From contig JAFZFZ010000091.1 in assembly GCA_017557005.1 (NCBI GenBank), positions 1 to 37,394 of the forward strand: a DNA stretch of 37,394 nucleotides, written 5' to 3'. Positions 23,752 through 32,772 of this stretch are shown here, piece after piece. The stretch is from Bacteroidaceae bacterium. GTDB taxonomy: Bacteria > Bacteroidota > Bacteroidia > Bacteroidales > Bacteroidaceae. The stretch's first letter is position 1; the number at the start of each line of letters is the position of its first letter. Below the pieces are notes generated by a model that was given only the letters and a program-made list of their open reading frames with translations, was not told the DNA's origin and did no database searches. The translations under genes and the position numbers were made by a program.

Positions 23752-25365
23752 TCAACGCTTGAATGTATTACGTTCCACTTCCTTTCCGTTCAACAGGAAG
23801 AGAACTTCGAAGGTGCCCTGCTCGACATCACTTGCCACGGGAAGTGTAGCTGTAGCTGAAGCGTAGGGAGCGAGCGATTCGATGGCTGCACGGCCTAAGG
23901 AATTGCCATCGTGGAGTACCTCTATCTCTGCAGCTTGTGAAGCCGAAAGACCATAGTTCTCAACAGCGACTACAAGGTTTCCTTGCTCCTTATCGTAACG
24001 GGGACGGCGGGCCGAGAGCAGCGCGGGCTGATAGTCTACATAGGGAAGGCGGGCGTAGCCGAACACCATCTGTCCCTTAGCATCCTTACCTATGAGTTTG
24101 GGAGCCCACTCGTCTGCTGTAATGCCACTACCCTTGCCACTAAAGGTGATGATAAGGTCGCGGCCTGAAGCCTTGGTGCGCAACACTTTGCATCCACGAC
24201 CAAAGTTAACCTCACCAAAGGATCCGAAGCGGAGCGATGCGATGTCGAGGTCGGTAAGGGGATCAAAGCCCTCTTCAGCACGCACCTTTACCTCGATGCG
24301 CTTAGTAGATGCCGTGATGGGTTCTGCATTGAGCACCTCGAGGAGAAGTCCCTTGTTGAGGGGGATGCTGATATTCTTGGAACTGTGGCGGTCGCCGGGG
24401 AGGTCCTCCCACTTGATGGTATCGATGACAGCAAAGTTGGCTTGTATGGCGCGACCATAGTCATCTTGGAAGATCTTGAGGCGCTCGTACTTGAACCAAT
24501 GTTCTACCTCGCCATCAGCATGATACGACACTCCGGGAACGTAGGCTTCGCCCTGCTCGGTAACCCAGTGCACACCATCCTTAGAGCGCTGGTAGAAGGC
24601 GATGCGGCCCAGCCAGTCGTTGACGATGAGGTGATACTGCAAACTGTCGCGCCAGAGTACAGGGTCTTCAAACTCACCTCGCACGGCGGGATATACGCGC
24701 TTATCGGTAAGCTGATGATAGGCATCCAATCCATCGCGGCTCACCCAAATGCCACCGCCACGGCACACCATGAGGCGTGAGCCATCGGGACGGCGAGCAA
24801 AAGAGAGGTTTGACAAGCCTTCAATGATTCTACGGTCACGAGCGTCGAATTGGAACTTACCAAAGGTCCACACGAGGCTGCTTTCGTTCTCGGCAATGTA
24901 GTAGCCATCGATGGTATATACAACGACACGACCATCGTCAAGACGGTAAGCTTCGGGGTTGTGACCCTTACCTACAGAGTTGACAATGCGGAACGGACCG
25001 ATGGGATTGTCGCAAGTGGCGTGGAATACGGTAGAATTGCCCCAAAACATATGACCCTTGGGAGACAGTTCGGGCCAGCCACATACGTAGAGGTGGTAGA
25101 TGCCATCGGCAGTCTGCAAAATATTACCGCCCCAGAAAGAGATGTCGGGGTGTTCAATGCCGTTGTCAATATAGCGTCCTTGTACGCTGTCGGTACCCCA
25201 AAGATTTTGTCCTTTGGTACCATCGGGCATGGGAAGGAAACGATCCATAAAGCGGGCACCATGAATGAGGTTGTCCCACTCTGCAGGACGCTCACGATCT
25301 GTAACCTGAGCCTGCAAAGTATGGCTAAGTGCTATTGCAGTAAGGATAGAAACGATTTTTTTCAT
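23752..25365 (-). CDS. Secreted propeller-type glycoside hydrolase, family uncertain
   Basis: A 537-residue protein with a signal peptide (1-19, cut after HTLQA). The catalytic part (about 25-345) has the repeated D/N-G-x-Y-H/Y-L/V-Y/I strands of five-bladed propeller glycosidases: ADGIYHLYVCGWPE (86-99), HNPEAY (135-140), FEDPVLW (232-238) and YHLIVND (244-250). It does not carry the plain GH43 signature, and I do not recognise a numbered family with certainty; many Bacteroidetes encode homologues annotated only as glycoside hydrolase. Residues about 450-537 look like an Ig/CARDB-type domain. It is the last gene of the four-gene operon, 26 bp after the GH43 gene, so its substrate is probably part of the same glycan. 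Confidence 0.8.
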   Translation of the reverse strand: MKKIVSILTAIALSHTLQAQVTDRERPAEWDNLIHGARFMDRFLPMPDGTKGQNLWGTDSVQGRYIDNGIEHPDISFWGGNILQTADGIYHLYVCGWPELSPKGHMFWGNSTVFHATCDNPIGPFRIVNSVGKGHNPEAYRLDDGRVVVYTIDGYYIAENESSLVWTFGKFQFDARDRRIIEGLSNLSFARRPDGSRLMVCRGGGIWVSRDGLDAYHQLTDKRVYPAVRGEFEDPVLWRDSLQYHLIVNDWLGRIAFYQRSKDGVHWVTEQGEAYVPGVSYHADGEVEHWFKYERLKIFQDDYGRAIQANFAVIDTIKWEDLPGDRHSSKNISIPLNKGLLLEVLNAEPITASTKRIEVKVRAEEGFDPLTDLDIASLRFGSFGEVNFGRGCKVLRTKASGRDLIITFSGKGSGITADEWAPKLIGKDAKGQMVFGYARLPYVDYQPALLSARRPRYDKEQGNLVVAVENYGLSASQAAEIEVLHDGNSLGRAAIESLAPYASATATLPVASDVEQGTFEVLFLLNGKEVERNTFKR

Positions 25366-25391
25366 AATATCAATGATTTCATGTATTTATA

Positions 25392-26963
25392 TTAATGATA
25401 GTGAAGATAATCCACATCAATCCAACCCTTTTCAGCTTGATTGTTGAAGGTGTAGATACCTACGCGGTCGCCACGATAATGTCCCCACACCATGCGGTAG
25501 GGGTGTCCGAAGGGAATGAAGTGGTCGCCATCAAGGCTATAGTAGTAGGTAGACATGCCATCGAGTCCCCAGCGTGTCTGCAGCCATACATAAGATTGCT
25601 CTATGGGCTCACCTCTATGGTAGCGACCGTTGATATGTTGCTCAATATAGCGCACACCCTCTTCTTGTACGATGCCTAAGCCTGAGCTCTCGGCAGAGAA
25701 ATGGCAGAGTCCTGCATGCTGCCCGTCAGCCATGTGGGTGATATCAATCTTCACCGTAACGCAGTTTGACTGTGTACGCCAAGTGCGCTGAGTGAGGGTG
25801 TTGCCCGCCTTGAACAAGTTATTGGGTTCTAAGGGACGGAAAGCGTATAGGCGCATCCATCCCGCACGCTCGGTGAGTGAGAACATCTCGGTGCGAGGCT
25901 GATAGTTCCACTGCCATTGCGGAGAGAGGGTGGCATTGTCAAAGTCATCACTACGTGCGATGCTGAGTTTCTTTTGACCTGTAGCGGGCATAGCTCCCTG
26001 CCATACCATCGAACCAACGGGGCCGTTGCTACGGTCACCTATCATTGGCCATCCGTCGACCCACTCTACGGGAAGCAGACTTGCGATGCGGCCACTCCAG
26101 TCGCCCGAGCCATGATGGGTAAAGAAGTACCAGTTGCCATCGGGGCCCTCTACGATGCCACCCTGATTGGGTTCATTAGACTCGCGGCAAGGGAGCAAGA
26201 GTTGAATTTCCTCCTTGAAGTCGCCCGTAAGTTTAGTGTCGCGCTTGGCCATCACGTAGCGACCCAGGTGATGCTGATGCTCGCTGAAGATGAGATAGTA
26301 ATACTTTCCGTGACGGATGAGTTTGTTGGCCTCGCGGTGATTACCTTCGTTGATGAGCTTAGCACTCTTGAGGTCGATGCTCTTGCAATCGTCGGCCATG
26401 CGGAACATATAGGTCTTGCAGTTGTCGCGGAAGCAGGTGCCGAGGAAGTAACCACGCCCTTTATCGTCCCAGATAGCGGTGCAGTCATCCCATCCGGCAT
26501 CAGCCATAAGGCAAGTGAGTGGCTCCCAAGGACCAGCTGCTTCGGGGGCTGATGTCACGAAATAGCCCTCTTCGGGAGTTCCGAAGAATACGTAGAAGCG
26601 ATTATTATGGTAGCGTATAGAGCCTGCCCACACACCACGTCCGTAGCGATCCATGCGCTGCCAACCCAGTTCGGGGCCTATCTGTGTAAGATCAGTAACG
26701 GCATTGCCTACCACCTCCCAGTTGACAAGGTCGGTAGAGTGCAGCACGGTCATGCCCGGCGAGAACTGCATGGTAGAGGAGATGGCATAGTAGTCGTTGC
26801 CCACACGGATGCAGTCGAGGTCGCTATAATCGGAAGGGAGCACAGGGTTGCAGTAGGCACTGTCCGTCTGCTGTCCCCACTGGTTCCACTCACCCCAACG
26901 AACTTGGGCTGTGACAACGGCACTCAATGTGCAAGATAAGGCTATAATGCTTAAGCGTTTCAT
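25392..26963 (-). CDS. Secreted GH43 glycosidase with C-terminal beta-sandwich (xylosidase/arabinofuranosidase-like)
   Basis: A 523-residue protein with a signal peptide ending near residue 19 (VVTAQ). The GH43 propeller (about 37-330) begins with the typical CNPVLPSDYSDLD; the presumed base is D48, the pKa modulator D160 (WDDCTAIWDD) and the acid E211 (HREANKL). The last two motifs are degenerate compared with the usual DPS and EGPH. The C-terminal part (about 340-523) is a concanavalin-like beta-sandwich (GH43_C2 type) common in beta-xylosidases and arabinofuranosidases, including the SDDFDNATLSPQWQW start. It is third in the operon, 61 bp after the F5/8-C GH43 gene. Activity is inferred from family. 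Confidence 0.9.
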   Translation of the reverse strand: MKRLSIIALSCTLSAVVTAQVRWGEWNQWGQQTDSAYCNPVLPSDYSDLDCIRVGNDYYAISSTMQFSPGMTVLHSTDLVNWEVVGNAVTDLTQIGPELGWQRMDRYGRGVWAGSIRYHNNRFYVFFGTPEEGYFVTSAPEAAGPWEPLTCLMADAGWDDCTAIWDDKGRGYFLGTCFRDNCKTYMFRMADDCKSIDLKSAKLINEGNHREANKLIRHGKYYYLIFSEHQHHLGRYVMAKRDTKLTGDFKEEIQLLLPCRESNEPNQGGIVEGPDGNWYFFTHHGSGDWSGRIASLLPVEWVDGWPMIGDRSNGPVGSMVWQGAMPATGQKKLSIARSDDFDNATLSPQWQWNYQPRTEMFSLTERAGWMRLYAFRPLEPNNLFKAGNTLTQRTWRTQSNCVTVKIDITHMADGQHAGLCHFSAESSGLGIVQEEGVRYIEQHINGRYHRGEPIEQSYVWLQTRWGLDGMSTYYYSLDGDHFIPFGHPYRMVWGHYRGDRVGIYTFNNQAEKGWIDVDYLHYH

Positions 26964-27024
26964 TATCCTTTCAAATATTAAAACAATGGTATTAATTCCT
27001 AAATTTTAATCGTTGGTTTCTGGT

Positions 27025-28398
27025 TCAATACACTCTCCATTCCCACACACCCTTGACACCTTGGGTAATAGTAACACGGAGGTAGCGGTAGCGAGCACGG
27101 ATCGTGTCGGTATGAGGTGAGCGCTTCTGCACATCGGCATGCACGCCACAGGTATACCATGTGACTCCGTCTGTAGAGCCCTCAAGCACATAGGCATGAC
27201 CTGCTGTGGGGCGCACAAAACAGAGTTCGCTCTTGCGGATGCGGCGACATTTACCGAGGTCTATAGTGAGCTGCGGCAGCGCATCGTCAGCAGCAGCCAT
27301 CCAGCGCGAACCATTGGCGCCATCGATGGCAAAGGCAGGCACGTGCGACTCGGTGCGACGACAACGCTCATCCTTAAAGTAGCGTATAGCCTTCGGGACC
27401 AACACCGATGAGGCAGTAGCCACTACTGGCTTCAGTTCTTTGGGGCCCTTCACCTTGCGCAGAGCTCCCACGCCATCCATTGTCACCTTGACGCGACGGA
27501 TAGTACCATCCTCATTGAACTCCATTCGATTGACATAGGTCTGACGGTTGGTGCTATTGCGGCCAAACTCCAGGAAGGCAAAGTAGTAATCGTCTCCATC
27601 ATTGAATACGCAGCCATGGCCCGGGCCAAAGACTCCCATCTCGATATCGGTGGTAGACACCAAGTCGTCGGCAGGCACCTCGTAAGGGCCGAAGGGCGAC
27701 ACGCGACTCATCATATAGTAATACTCGTAGCGCTCGTCACCACCAATTGTATACATATAATAATATATGCCATTGCGTTTGAAGAAGATGGGGCCTTCAG
27801 AATACTCCTTACGACGTGTAGTGAGTGTGGTGATAGAGTCGAGCGTCACCATGTCGGGTGCCAGGCGTGCCACTTGGCGGCCTCCCCAGAAGGCATAAGC
27901 ACGGCCATCATCGTCGATAAACACCTCCGTATCGATACCATAGCGATTCTCGCCTTGCAGCAATGTAGATTCTTCGCTATAGGGGAGCACAAACTTATCG
28001 GCACCACGCACCAACTTAAAGGGACCCTCGGGGCTTTCGGCCTCAGCGGCATACATATGTCCGTTGATGGTGGGGTATATATACCACTTGCCATTAGCTG
28101 CGATGGCCTTACTGGGAGCCCAATACTTCTGCTCAGCAGCCGAGGGGAAGTAGTTGCCCTCGAAGCTCCAGTGCACAAAGTCGGTCGACTTCCACACGGT
28201 GGGAGGGCCCGAGGTCTCCAATCCACGTCCATAGCCATCGATTGTAGCATAACAATAGAAGGTGCCATCCACAAGGATGATACTGGCGTCGGCAATCATA
28301 TCGGGCACGAGCGCCTTTCCAAAAGGATTGACATCTTGTGCATTAGCGATGCAGAGGCATTGACACAATGCCAGCGCTGCGAGGATAGTCTTCTTCAT
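27025..28398 (-). CDS. Secreted GH43 glycosidase with F5/8 type C (CBM32-like) domain
   Basis: A 457-residue protein with a signal peptide ending near residue 20 (CIANAQ). The GH43 propeller (about 25-320) shows D37 in IADASI (base), D156 in GIDTEVF and E201 in YSEGPIFF (acid), all in good context. Residues about 325-457 form a galactose-binding-like (discoidin/F5-8 C) domain ending in VWEWRVY, probably binding the polysaccharide. It starts 1 bp after the GH97 stop, so translational coupling is likely. Arabinofuranosidase or xylosidase activity is the family expectation; the exact specificity is unknown. Confidence 0.91.
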   Translation of the reverse strand: MKKTILAALALCQCLCIANAQDVNPFGKALVPDMIADASIILVDGTFYCYATIDGYGRGLETSGPPTVWKSTDFVHWSFEGNYFPSAAEQKYWAPSKAIAANGKWYIYPTINGHMYAAEAESPEGPFKLVRGADKFVLPYSEESTLLQGENRYGIDTEVFIDDDGRAYAFWGGRQVARLAPDMVTLDSITTLTTRRKEYSEGPIFFKRNGIYYYMYTIGGDERYEYYYMMSRVSPFGPYEVPADDLVSTTDIEMGVFGPGHGCVFNDGDDYYFAFLEFGRNSTNRQTYVNRMEFNEDGTIRRVKVTMDGVGALRKVKGPKELKPVVATASSVLVPKAIRYFKDERCRRTESHVPAFAIDGANGSRWMAAADDALPQLTIDLGKCRRIRKSELCFVRPTAGHAYVLEGSTDGVTWYTCGVHADVQKRSPHTDTIRARYRYLRVTITQGVKGVWEWRVY

Positions 28399-28399
28399 C

Positions 28400-30301
28400 T
28401 TATTTTACGGTTTTAATTACTGCTACATATCCGCCACGAGGAGCCATGTGAATAGTGTTGGGCATGGCGGTTGCCTTCGCCGAGGACTGTGAGGCGAGGT
28501 CCCATGCGCGGGCTTCACCCTCCACATCGCCAAAGCTCTGCACGCAGTACTCGCCCTTACCAAGGAAGCTCCAGTCAACAGCAATGCTCTGCTCAGTGTC
28601 AAGACCATTCATGATACCCACATACCAGGTGTCGCCCGAACGGCGTGCCATAGCTACCCATTCTCCAGGATATCCCGAGAGAAGTTTCGTATCGTCCCAT
28701 GCGGTAGGGAGATTGGCGATGAGCTGCTGCACCTCTGCAGGCTGATCCAAGAATCCCGAGGGGCGGTCGGCAAGATGCTGCAGGGTCGACTCAAACACGA
28801 TGGTCAGCGCCAACTCATGAGCATGGGTTGTGATGTGCGGATTTTGTGAATCGGTAAATGCACAAGGCGTATAGTCCATCGGGCCTATCACGTTGCGAGT
28901 GAAGGGCAAGGTGTTGTTATGCCATGCTGCATTGGGAGTAAGGCGACCATTGTTGTTGTACCACTCGGCGCCATACACTGCCTCTGACGACATAAAGTTC
29001 GGATAGGTACGCTGCCAGCCGCGGGGGATGGTAGCACCATGGAAATTCACCATGAGCTTATGCTTAGCTGCTGCATCCAAGATGTCGAGATAGTAATTCA
29101 TCATCTCGATATTATCGGCTCCAAAGAAGTCGACCTTAACACCCTTGACACCCATGCCACTTATCCAAGCAAACTCGCGGTCGCGACTCTCCGGGTCGTT
29201 GAGTCGGTAACCCGGACCAGGGCCACTGCACCAAGCCGTAGAAGAATTGTACCATATCATGGGTTTCACGCCCTTGCTCTGACTGTAAGCCAAGGCATCA
29301 GGCAAGGTACCTCCGTTGTGCATCACATCCCATTCGGCATCGATAAGCACATAGGGAAGATCCAACGTATCGGCAAAGTCAATATACTGCTTTACGATCT
29401 GATAATCCTGCGAGCCGTGGTTATATGCCCAGTATACCCATGACACCACTCCAGGCTTAATCCATGAGGTATCCTCGAGGCGGCAAGGGTCACTCACGTC
29501 TGTAACGAGGGTCGACTCCACCACGTCGGCCAATGAGCCCACGATAGCCAAGCGCCAAGGCGACTTCCACTCTGTAGGGCAGGTGAAACGCTCTTCGACG
29601 AGTTCCACCTCGTATGTAGAAGCATTGTCCGTATTAGCAAGGTAAGCGCCACATTGGTCGCGCAGCACATTTGCCTCGGCCAGCAGCACGAAGGTAGCCT
29701 CACCCGGTTGGAACAATGCAGGCATATTCCACTGACGACCTTTGTTGTGTGCCACACCATCCGTGTTGGGAAAATAAAAGTCTTCGTATCCCACTGCATA
29801 GGGTTGTGTCCAGCGCTTGATGCCATCGGCAAACACATATTGGGTATGCTCACCTGTCACCACCTCGCCCTCAAGGGCTTCAGTCTCGTAGCGGAAGGCA
29901 AGACCATCGTTGTAGAGACGTGCCACGATGCGCACCTCATTGCCATCGCCATCTTCAAGGCAGTAGATGTACTCATTCGCTTCGTTGTGGCACTGACTGC
30001 GCTTACCACTGATCATCGCATAGTCATCCACGTGGAGCACGGGGCCTGTCACCCCTTTGAAGATGAGTCCCTCACCATGTCCGCTCTCCGTATCGATACC
30101 AACATTGTTGATATTGAGCACCTCCACCTTTCCATTATCCGAGTTGTGATACAGAGTAAGGCTCAATGCTCCGCTGGGCGAAACATCGTGTGCAAGTTTC
30201 AATTGTCCATTGGGAGAACGCTGCATACCCCCGTCGCACGAGGTCATAGCAAACAAAGCAATCAAGGCACAAAACAAAGTGCGCAACGAATGTGTATTCA
30301 T
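28400..30301 (-). CDS. GH97 glycosidase, retaining alpha-galactosidase type (lipoprotein)
   Basis: From the ATG at 30301 it has 633 residues; the open frame upstream to 30442 crosses the promoter. A lipoprotein signal ends at C22 (MTSC). Domain order: N-terminal beta-sandwich (about 30-290), TIM barrel (about 290-555), C-terminal beta-sandwich. The barrel motif VKVDFFG carries D391, equivalent to the nucleophile of retaining GH97 alpha-galactosidases. E440 in SSEAVYG is the likely acid/base. Inverting SusB-type alpha-glucosidases lack that Asp and use a later Glu base, so alpha-galactosidase is the better call. It leads the four-gene operon. Confidence 0.92.
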   Translation of the reverse strand: MNTHSLRTLFCALIALFAMTSCDGGMQRSPNGQLKLAHDVSPSGALSLTLYHNSDNGKVEVLNINNVGIDTESGHGEGLIFKGVTGPVLHVDDYAMISGKRSQCHNEANEYIYCLEDGDGNEVRIVARLYNDGLAFRYETEALEGEVVTGEHTQYVFADGIKRWTQPYAVGYEDFYFPNTDGVAHNKGRQWNMPALFQPGEATFVLLAEANVLRDQCGAYLANTDNASTYEVELVEERFTCPTEWKSPWRLAIVGSLADVVESTLVTDVSDPCRLEDTSWIKPGVVSWVYWAYNHGSQDYQIVKQYIDFADTLDLPYVLIDAEWDVMHNGGTLPDALAYSQSKGVKPMIWYNSSTAWCSGPGPGYRLNDPESRDREFAWISGMGVKGVKVDFFGADNIEMMNYYLDILDAAAKHKLMVNFHGATIPRGWQRTYPNFMSSEAVYGAEWYNNNGRLTPNAAWHNNTLPFTRNVIGPMDYTPCAFTDSQNPHITTHAHELALTIVFESTLQHLADRPSGFLDQPAEVQQLIANLPTAWDDTKLLSGYPGEWVAMARRSGDTWYVGIMNGLDTEQSIAVDWSFLGKGEYCVQSFGDVEGEARAWDLASQSSAKATAMPNTIHMAPRGGYVAVIKTVK

Positions 30302-30331
30302 AAGTATTATCGTTAAAATTATTATCTTTTG

Positions 30332-30339
30332 CGAAGATA
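30332..30339 (-). promoter_or_regulatory. Probable -7 element of the glycosidase operon
   Basis: Minus-strand TATCTTCG, one mismatch from TAnnTTTG, 30 nt before the GH97 ATG. No -33 at the standard distance (nearest TTTG at 24 bp), which would fit an activator-dependent promoter. Confidence 0.45.
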
Positions 30340-30465
30340 GCAAATATATGGAAAAAGATAAAACAAACGCCCGCATTTTTGTCGGAAAGTCAGAAAAGAG
30401 CAAAGAAGAAATACTATTTAACAGATAAAAAGGGCACAGCAAACAAAGTTTTACGAGATTTAGCT

Positions 30466-30473
30466 TAACTTTG
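30466..30473 (+). promoter_or_regulatory. -7 element of the TPR gene
   Basis: TAACTTTG, a full consensus, 34 nt before the ATG at 30508. No convincing -33 word is seen. Confidence 0.5.
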
Positions 30474-30507
30474 CATTAACATTGCCAACCAACGAAAGAG
30501 AAGAAGA

Positions 30508-32715
30508 ATGAAAACAGATATATTATCGAATGGCCGAGCCTACCTCATCGATCAGCAGCAGTTTTACCCCTTTTTGGAGACGCTGCAGAGGGAGGTGCGC
30601 GAAGCACAGCTCACCGAGTTGGAGTATGAGCTGAGCGGCATCGTACACACCTACGAAGCCCTACTCGACTACTATGAGCAGGGCATTGCCGACCCCGAGC
30701 GCCACCGCGTATACCGCCAGCTCGTGGGCCAAGCCTTACAAATCAGCGACCGCTGTACCATAGCCCTGCACGGAGCCAAGGAGCTACCCTACTACACCGC
30801 GCAGCAGCGCAGCGTGCGACGCGAACCCATACAAACCTACTGCCAACAGTTGGAAGCCTTTGCCGATGGCATCAAAGCCACCCGCGACCCCGAGCAACTG
30901 AAGCAGCTGGCCGCCACACATGACAAGCAGTTGGCCGCCCTCTTTGCCGACCTATGGACACAAGACAGGTGGAATGCCACCACGGCTGCCGAGGCCGACA
31001 AGCTGCTGCTCTCGCCCACCATCACGACGGCCGACCAATGCACCATCGTGAGTGCCGTAACGTTGAGCCTCCTGCGCATGTTTGATCCCCTGAAGATGCT
31101 CTTCCTATGCGATGCCTACTACCATCCGCAGACCCCCGTAAGCATGCGTGCCCTCGTGGGCATCGTCATCATCAGCTACTGCTGGGCAAGCCGCATGCAC
31201 TGGTATAGCGAGGTGCAGTCGCGCCTCTCCCTCCTGAGCGAAGACCCCCTCTTCAGCGAGCAGGTATGCGAGGTGGTGTTGCAGTTTACCCGCAGCACCA
31301 ATACCGAGGAGATAGAGCGCAAGATGCGCGAAGAGATCATCCCCGGCCTGATGAAGAACCCCAAGCTGCGCCAGATGCCCGGCATCACCAAGGACGAGCA
31401 AGGCACTGACGACATCAACCCCGAATGGGAGCAGTGGATGCACGAGAGCGGCCTCGAGGAGAGCATGCGCGAGATCACCGAGTGGCAGATGGAGGGCGCC
31501 GATGTCAACATGAGCACCTTTGCCCAGCTGAAGCGCTACCCCTTCTTCTACACCATCATGAACTGGTTCCGCCCGTTCGACCTGTGGCAAGCCGATATAC
31601 TCAGCATCGTGGGTACCCCCGGTGGCGACAGCAACCCATTGGCAAGCACCGTGCTACAATCCAATTTCATGTGCGACTCCGACAAGTACTCCTTCTGCTA
31701 TGCCATCCGCGAGATACCGCAGATGCAGCGCGATGCCATGATGGCACAGCTCGAAGAACAGAACAAGGCCATGAAGGAGCATGCCGACATGCCCGACCTG
31801 AAGCGACTAAGCAAGCAGACCACCCAAAGCGTGATGCGCCAATACGCGCAGAACCTCTACCGTTTCTATGTGCTCTTCCCCAATGTGCAGGAGTTTGACA
31901 ACCCCTTCAGCCGCCTCATATCGTATCCCAAGTTTGACAATCCACTCTACGACAGCATCGTACAACCCACGAACCTGTTCAAACTCATCGGACTCAACAT
32001 CAAGCAGAAGGATTACCCCCGCGCCATCGACTTCTTCAGTCTGCTCCAGCAGCACCACCCCGAGAGCATGGAGGCCACCCAATTGCAACAGTTGGGCCTA
32101 TGCTACCAGAAGATGAAGCGATACGATGCCGCCATCGAAGCCTACACCAAGGCCGACCTGCTCAAGCCTGACAGCTACTGGACGGTGCACCATCTGGCAC
32201 AATGCCACCGCGAGAAGGGCAACTACAAGAAGGCCTTCCAATACTACGAGATTGCCGAGAGCATGAAGCCCGACAACCTCAGCCTCACCTACCATGCCGC
32301 CGAGGCACTCTTCGAAATGAATCACTACGAGGCAGCCATCCCCCGCCTGCACAAGCTCGATTACCATCACCCCGAGTCGCTCAAGGTGGTGCGCATGCTG
32401 GCCGATAGCTACCTCCTCACCGGCAAGGCGCAGCAGGCAGTGCGCTACTACGAGCGCATAGCACAAGAGCATGCCGATGAGCTCACCTCCGGCGACCTGC
32501 GCAACATGGCCTGCTGCTACTGGCTCATGGGCGACCGCAAGCGCTGCTTCGAGCACCTGCTGCTGGGCGAGAAGCTCTACTCCGAAGAGCTGACGGGCGA
32601 GCCCTATGCCGATGCCGTAGCGGCCGAGATGGAGTTTATCGAGCGGTTTGCCACCAACAAGGAGGAGGTCGCCTTCCTCTACGATGCCTATTGCAGGTAT
32701 AAGAAGAAGCAATAA
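30508..32715 (+). CDS. Large TPR-repeat protein of unknown function
   Basis: A 735-residue protein with no signal peptide or membrane segment, so presumably cytoplasmic. Residues 1 to about 480 are mostly helical, with no domain I recognise. The stretch from about 485 to 695 holds at least five tetratricopeptide repeats (for example QLGLCYQKMKRYDAAIEAY and HLAQCHREKGNYKKAFQYYE), scaffolds for protein-protein contact. The C-terminus is Lys-rich. It is transcribed alone between its own -7 element and a strong terminator shared with the flotillin gene. Codon use is GC-rich like mazG and the CapA-like gene, so there is no sign of recent transfer. A scaffold or regulatory role is plausible but not shown. 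Confidence 0.85.
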   Translation: MKTDILSNGRAYLIDQQQFYPFLETLQREVREAQLTELEYELSGIVHTYEALLDYYEQGIADPERHRVYRQLVGQALQISDRCTIALHGAKELPYYTAQQRSVRREPIQTYCQQLEAFADGIKATRDPEQLKQLAATHDKQLAALFADLWTQDRWNATTAAEADKLLLSPTITTADQCTIVSAVTLSLLRMFDPLKMLFLCDAYYHPQTPVSMRALVGIVIISYCWASRMHWYSEVQSRLSLLSEDPLFSEQVCEVVLQFTRSTNTEEIERKMREEIIPGLMKNPKLRQMPGITKDEQGTDDINPEWEQWMHESGLEESMREITEWQMEGADVNMSTFAQLKRYPFFYTIMNWFRPFDLWQADILSIVGTPGGDSNPLASTVLQSNFMCDSDKYSFCYAIREIPQMQRDAMMAQLEEQNKAMKEHADMPDLKRLSKQTTQSVMRQYAQNLYRFYVLFPNVQEFDNPFSRLISYPKFDNPLYDSIVQPTNLFKLIGLNIKQKDYPRAIDFFSLLQQHHPESMEATQLQQLGLCYQKMKRYDAAIEAYTKADLLKPDSYWTVHHLAQCHREKGNYKKAFQYYEIAESMKPDNLSLTYHAAEALFEMNHYEAAIPRLHKLDYHHPESLKVVRMLADSYLLTGKAQQAVRYYERIAQEHADELTSGDLRNMACCYWLMGDRKRCFEHLLLGEKLYSEELTGEPYADAVAAEMEFIERFATNKEEVAFLYDAYCRYKKKQ

Positions 32716-32722
32716 AAAAAAG

Positions 32723-32748
32723 AAGGGTTCACCCAGCGGTGAACCCTT
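32723..32748. terminator. Bidirectional terminator between the TPR and flotillin genes
   Basis: A perfect 11-bp stem (32723-32733 with 32738-32748) with a 4-nt loop is flanked by an A-run on the left and tctttt on the right, so it works in both directions. Confidence 0.85.
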
Positions 32749-32772
32749 TCTTTTATCTATAGCGAAGCTTTC

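Noticed and set aside
23752..30301. Complete polysaccharide utilisation locus
   Set aside because: No SusC, SusD, hybrid two-component sensor or ECF sigma/anti-sigma gene lies within the window next to the glycosidases.
30302..30442. N-terminal extension of the GH97 protein
   Set aside because: It includes the -7 element and would bury the lipoprotein signal inside the protein.
32098..32712. A 204-codon minus-strand frame opposite the TPR repeats
   Set aside because: It mirrors the repeat region of the TPR gene, has no start signals, and its repeated hydrophobic pattern is an antisense artefact.
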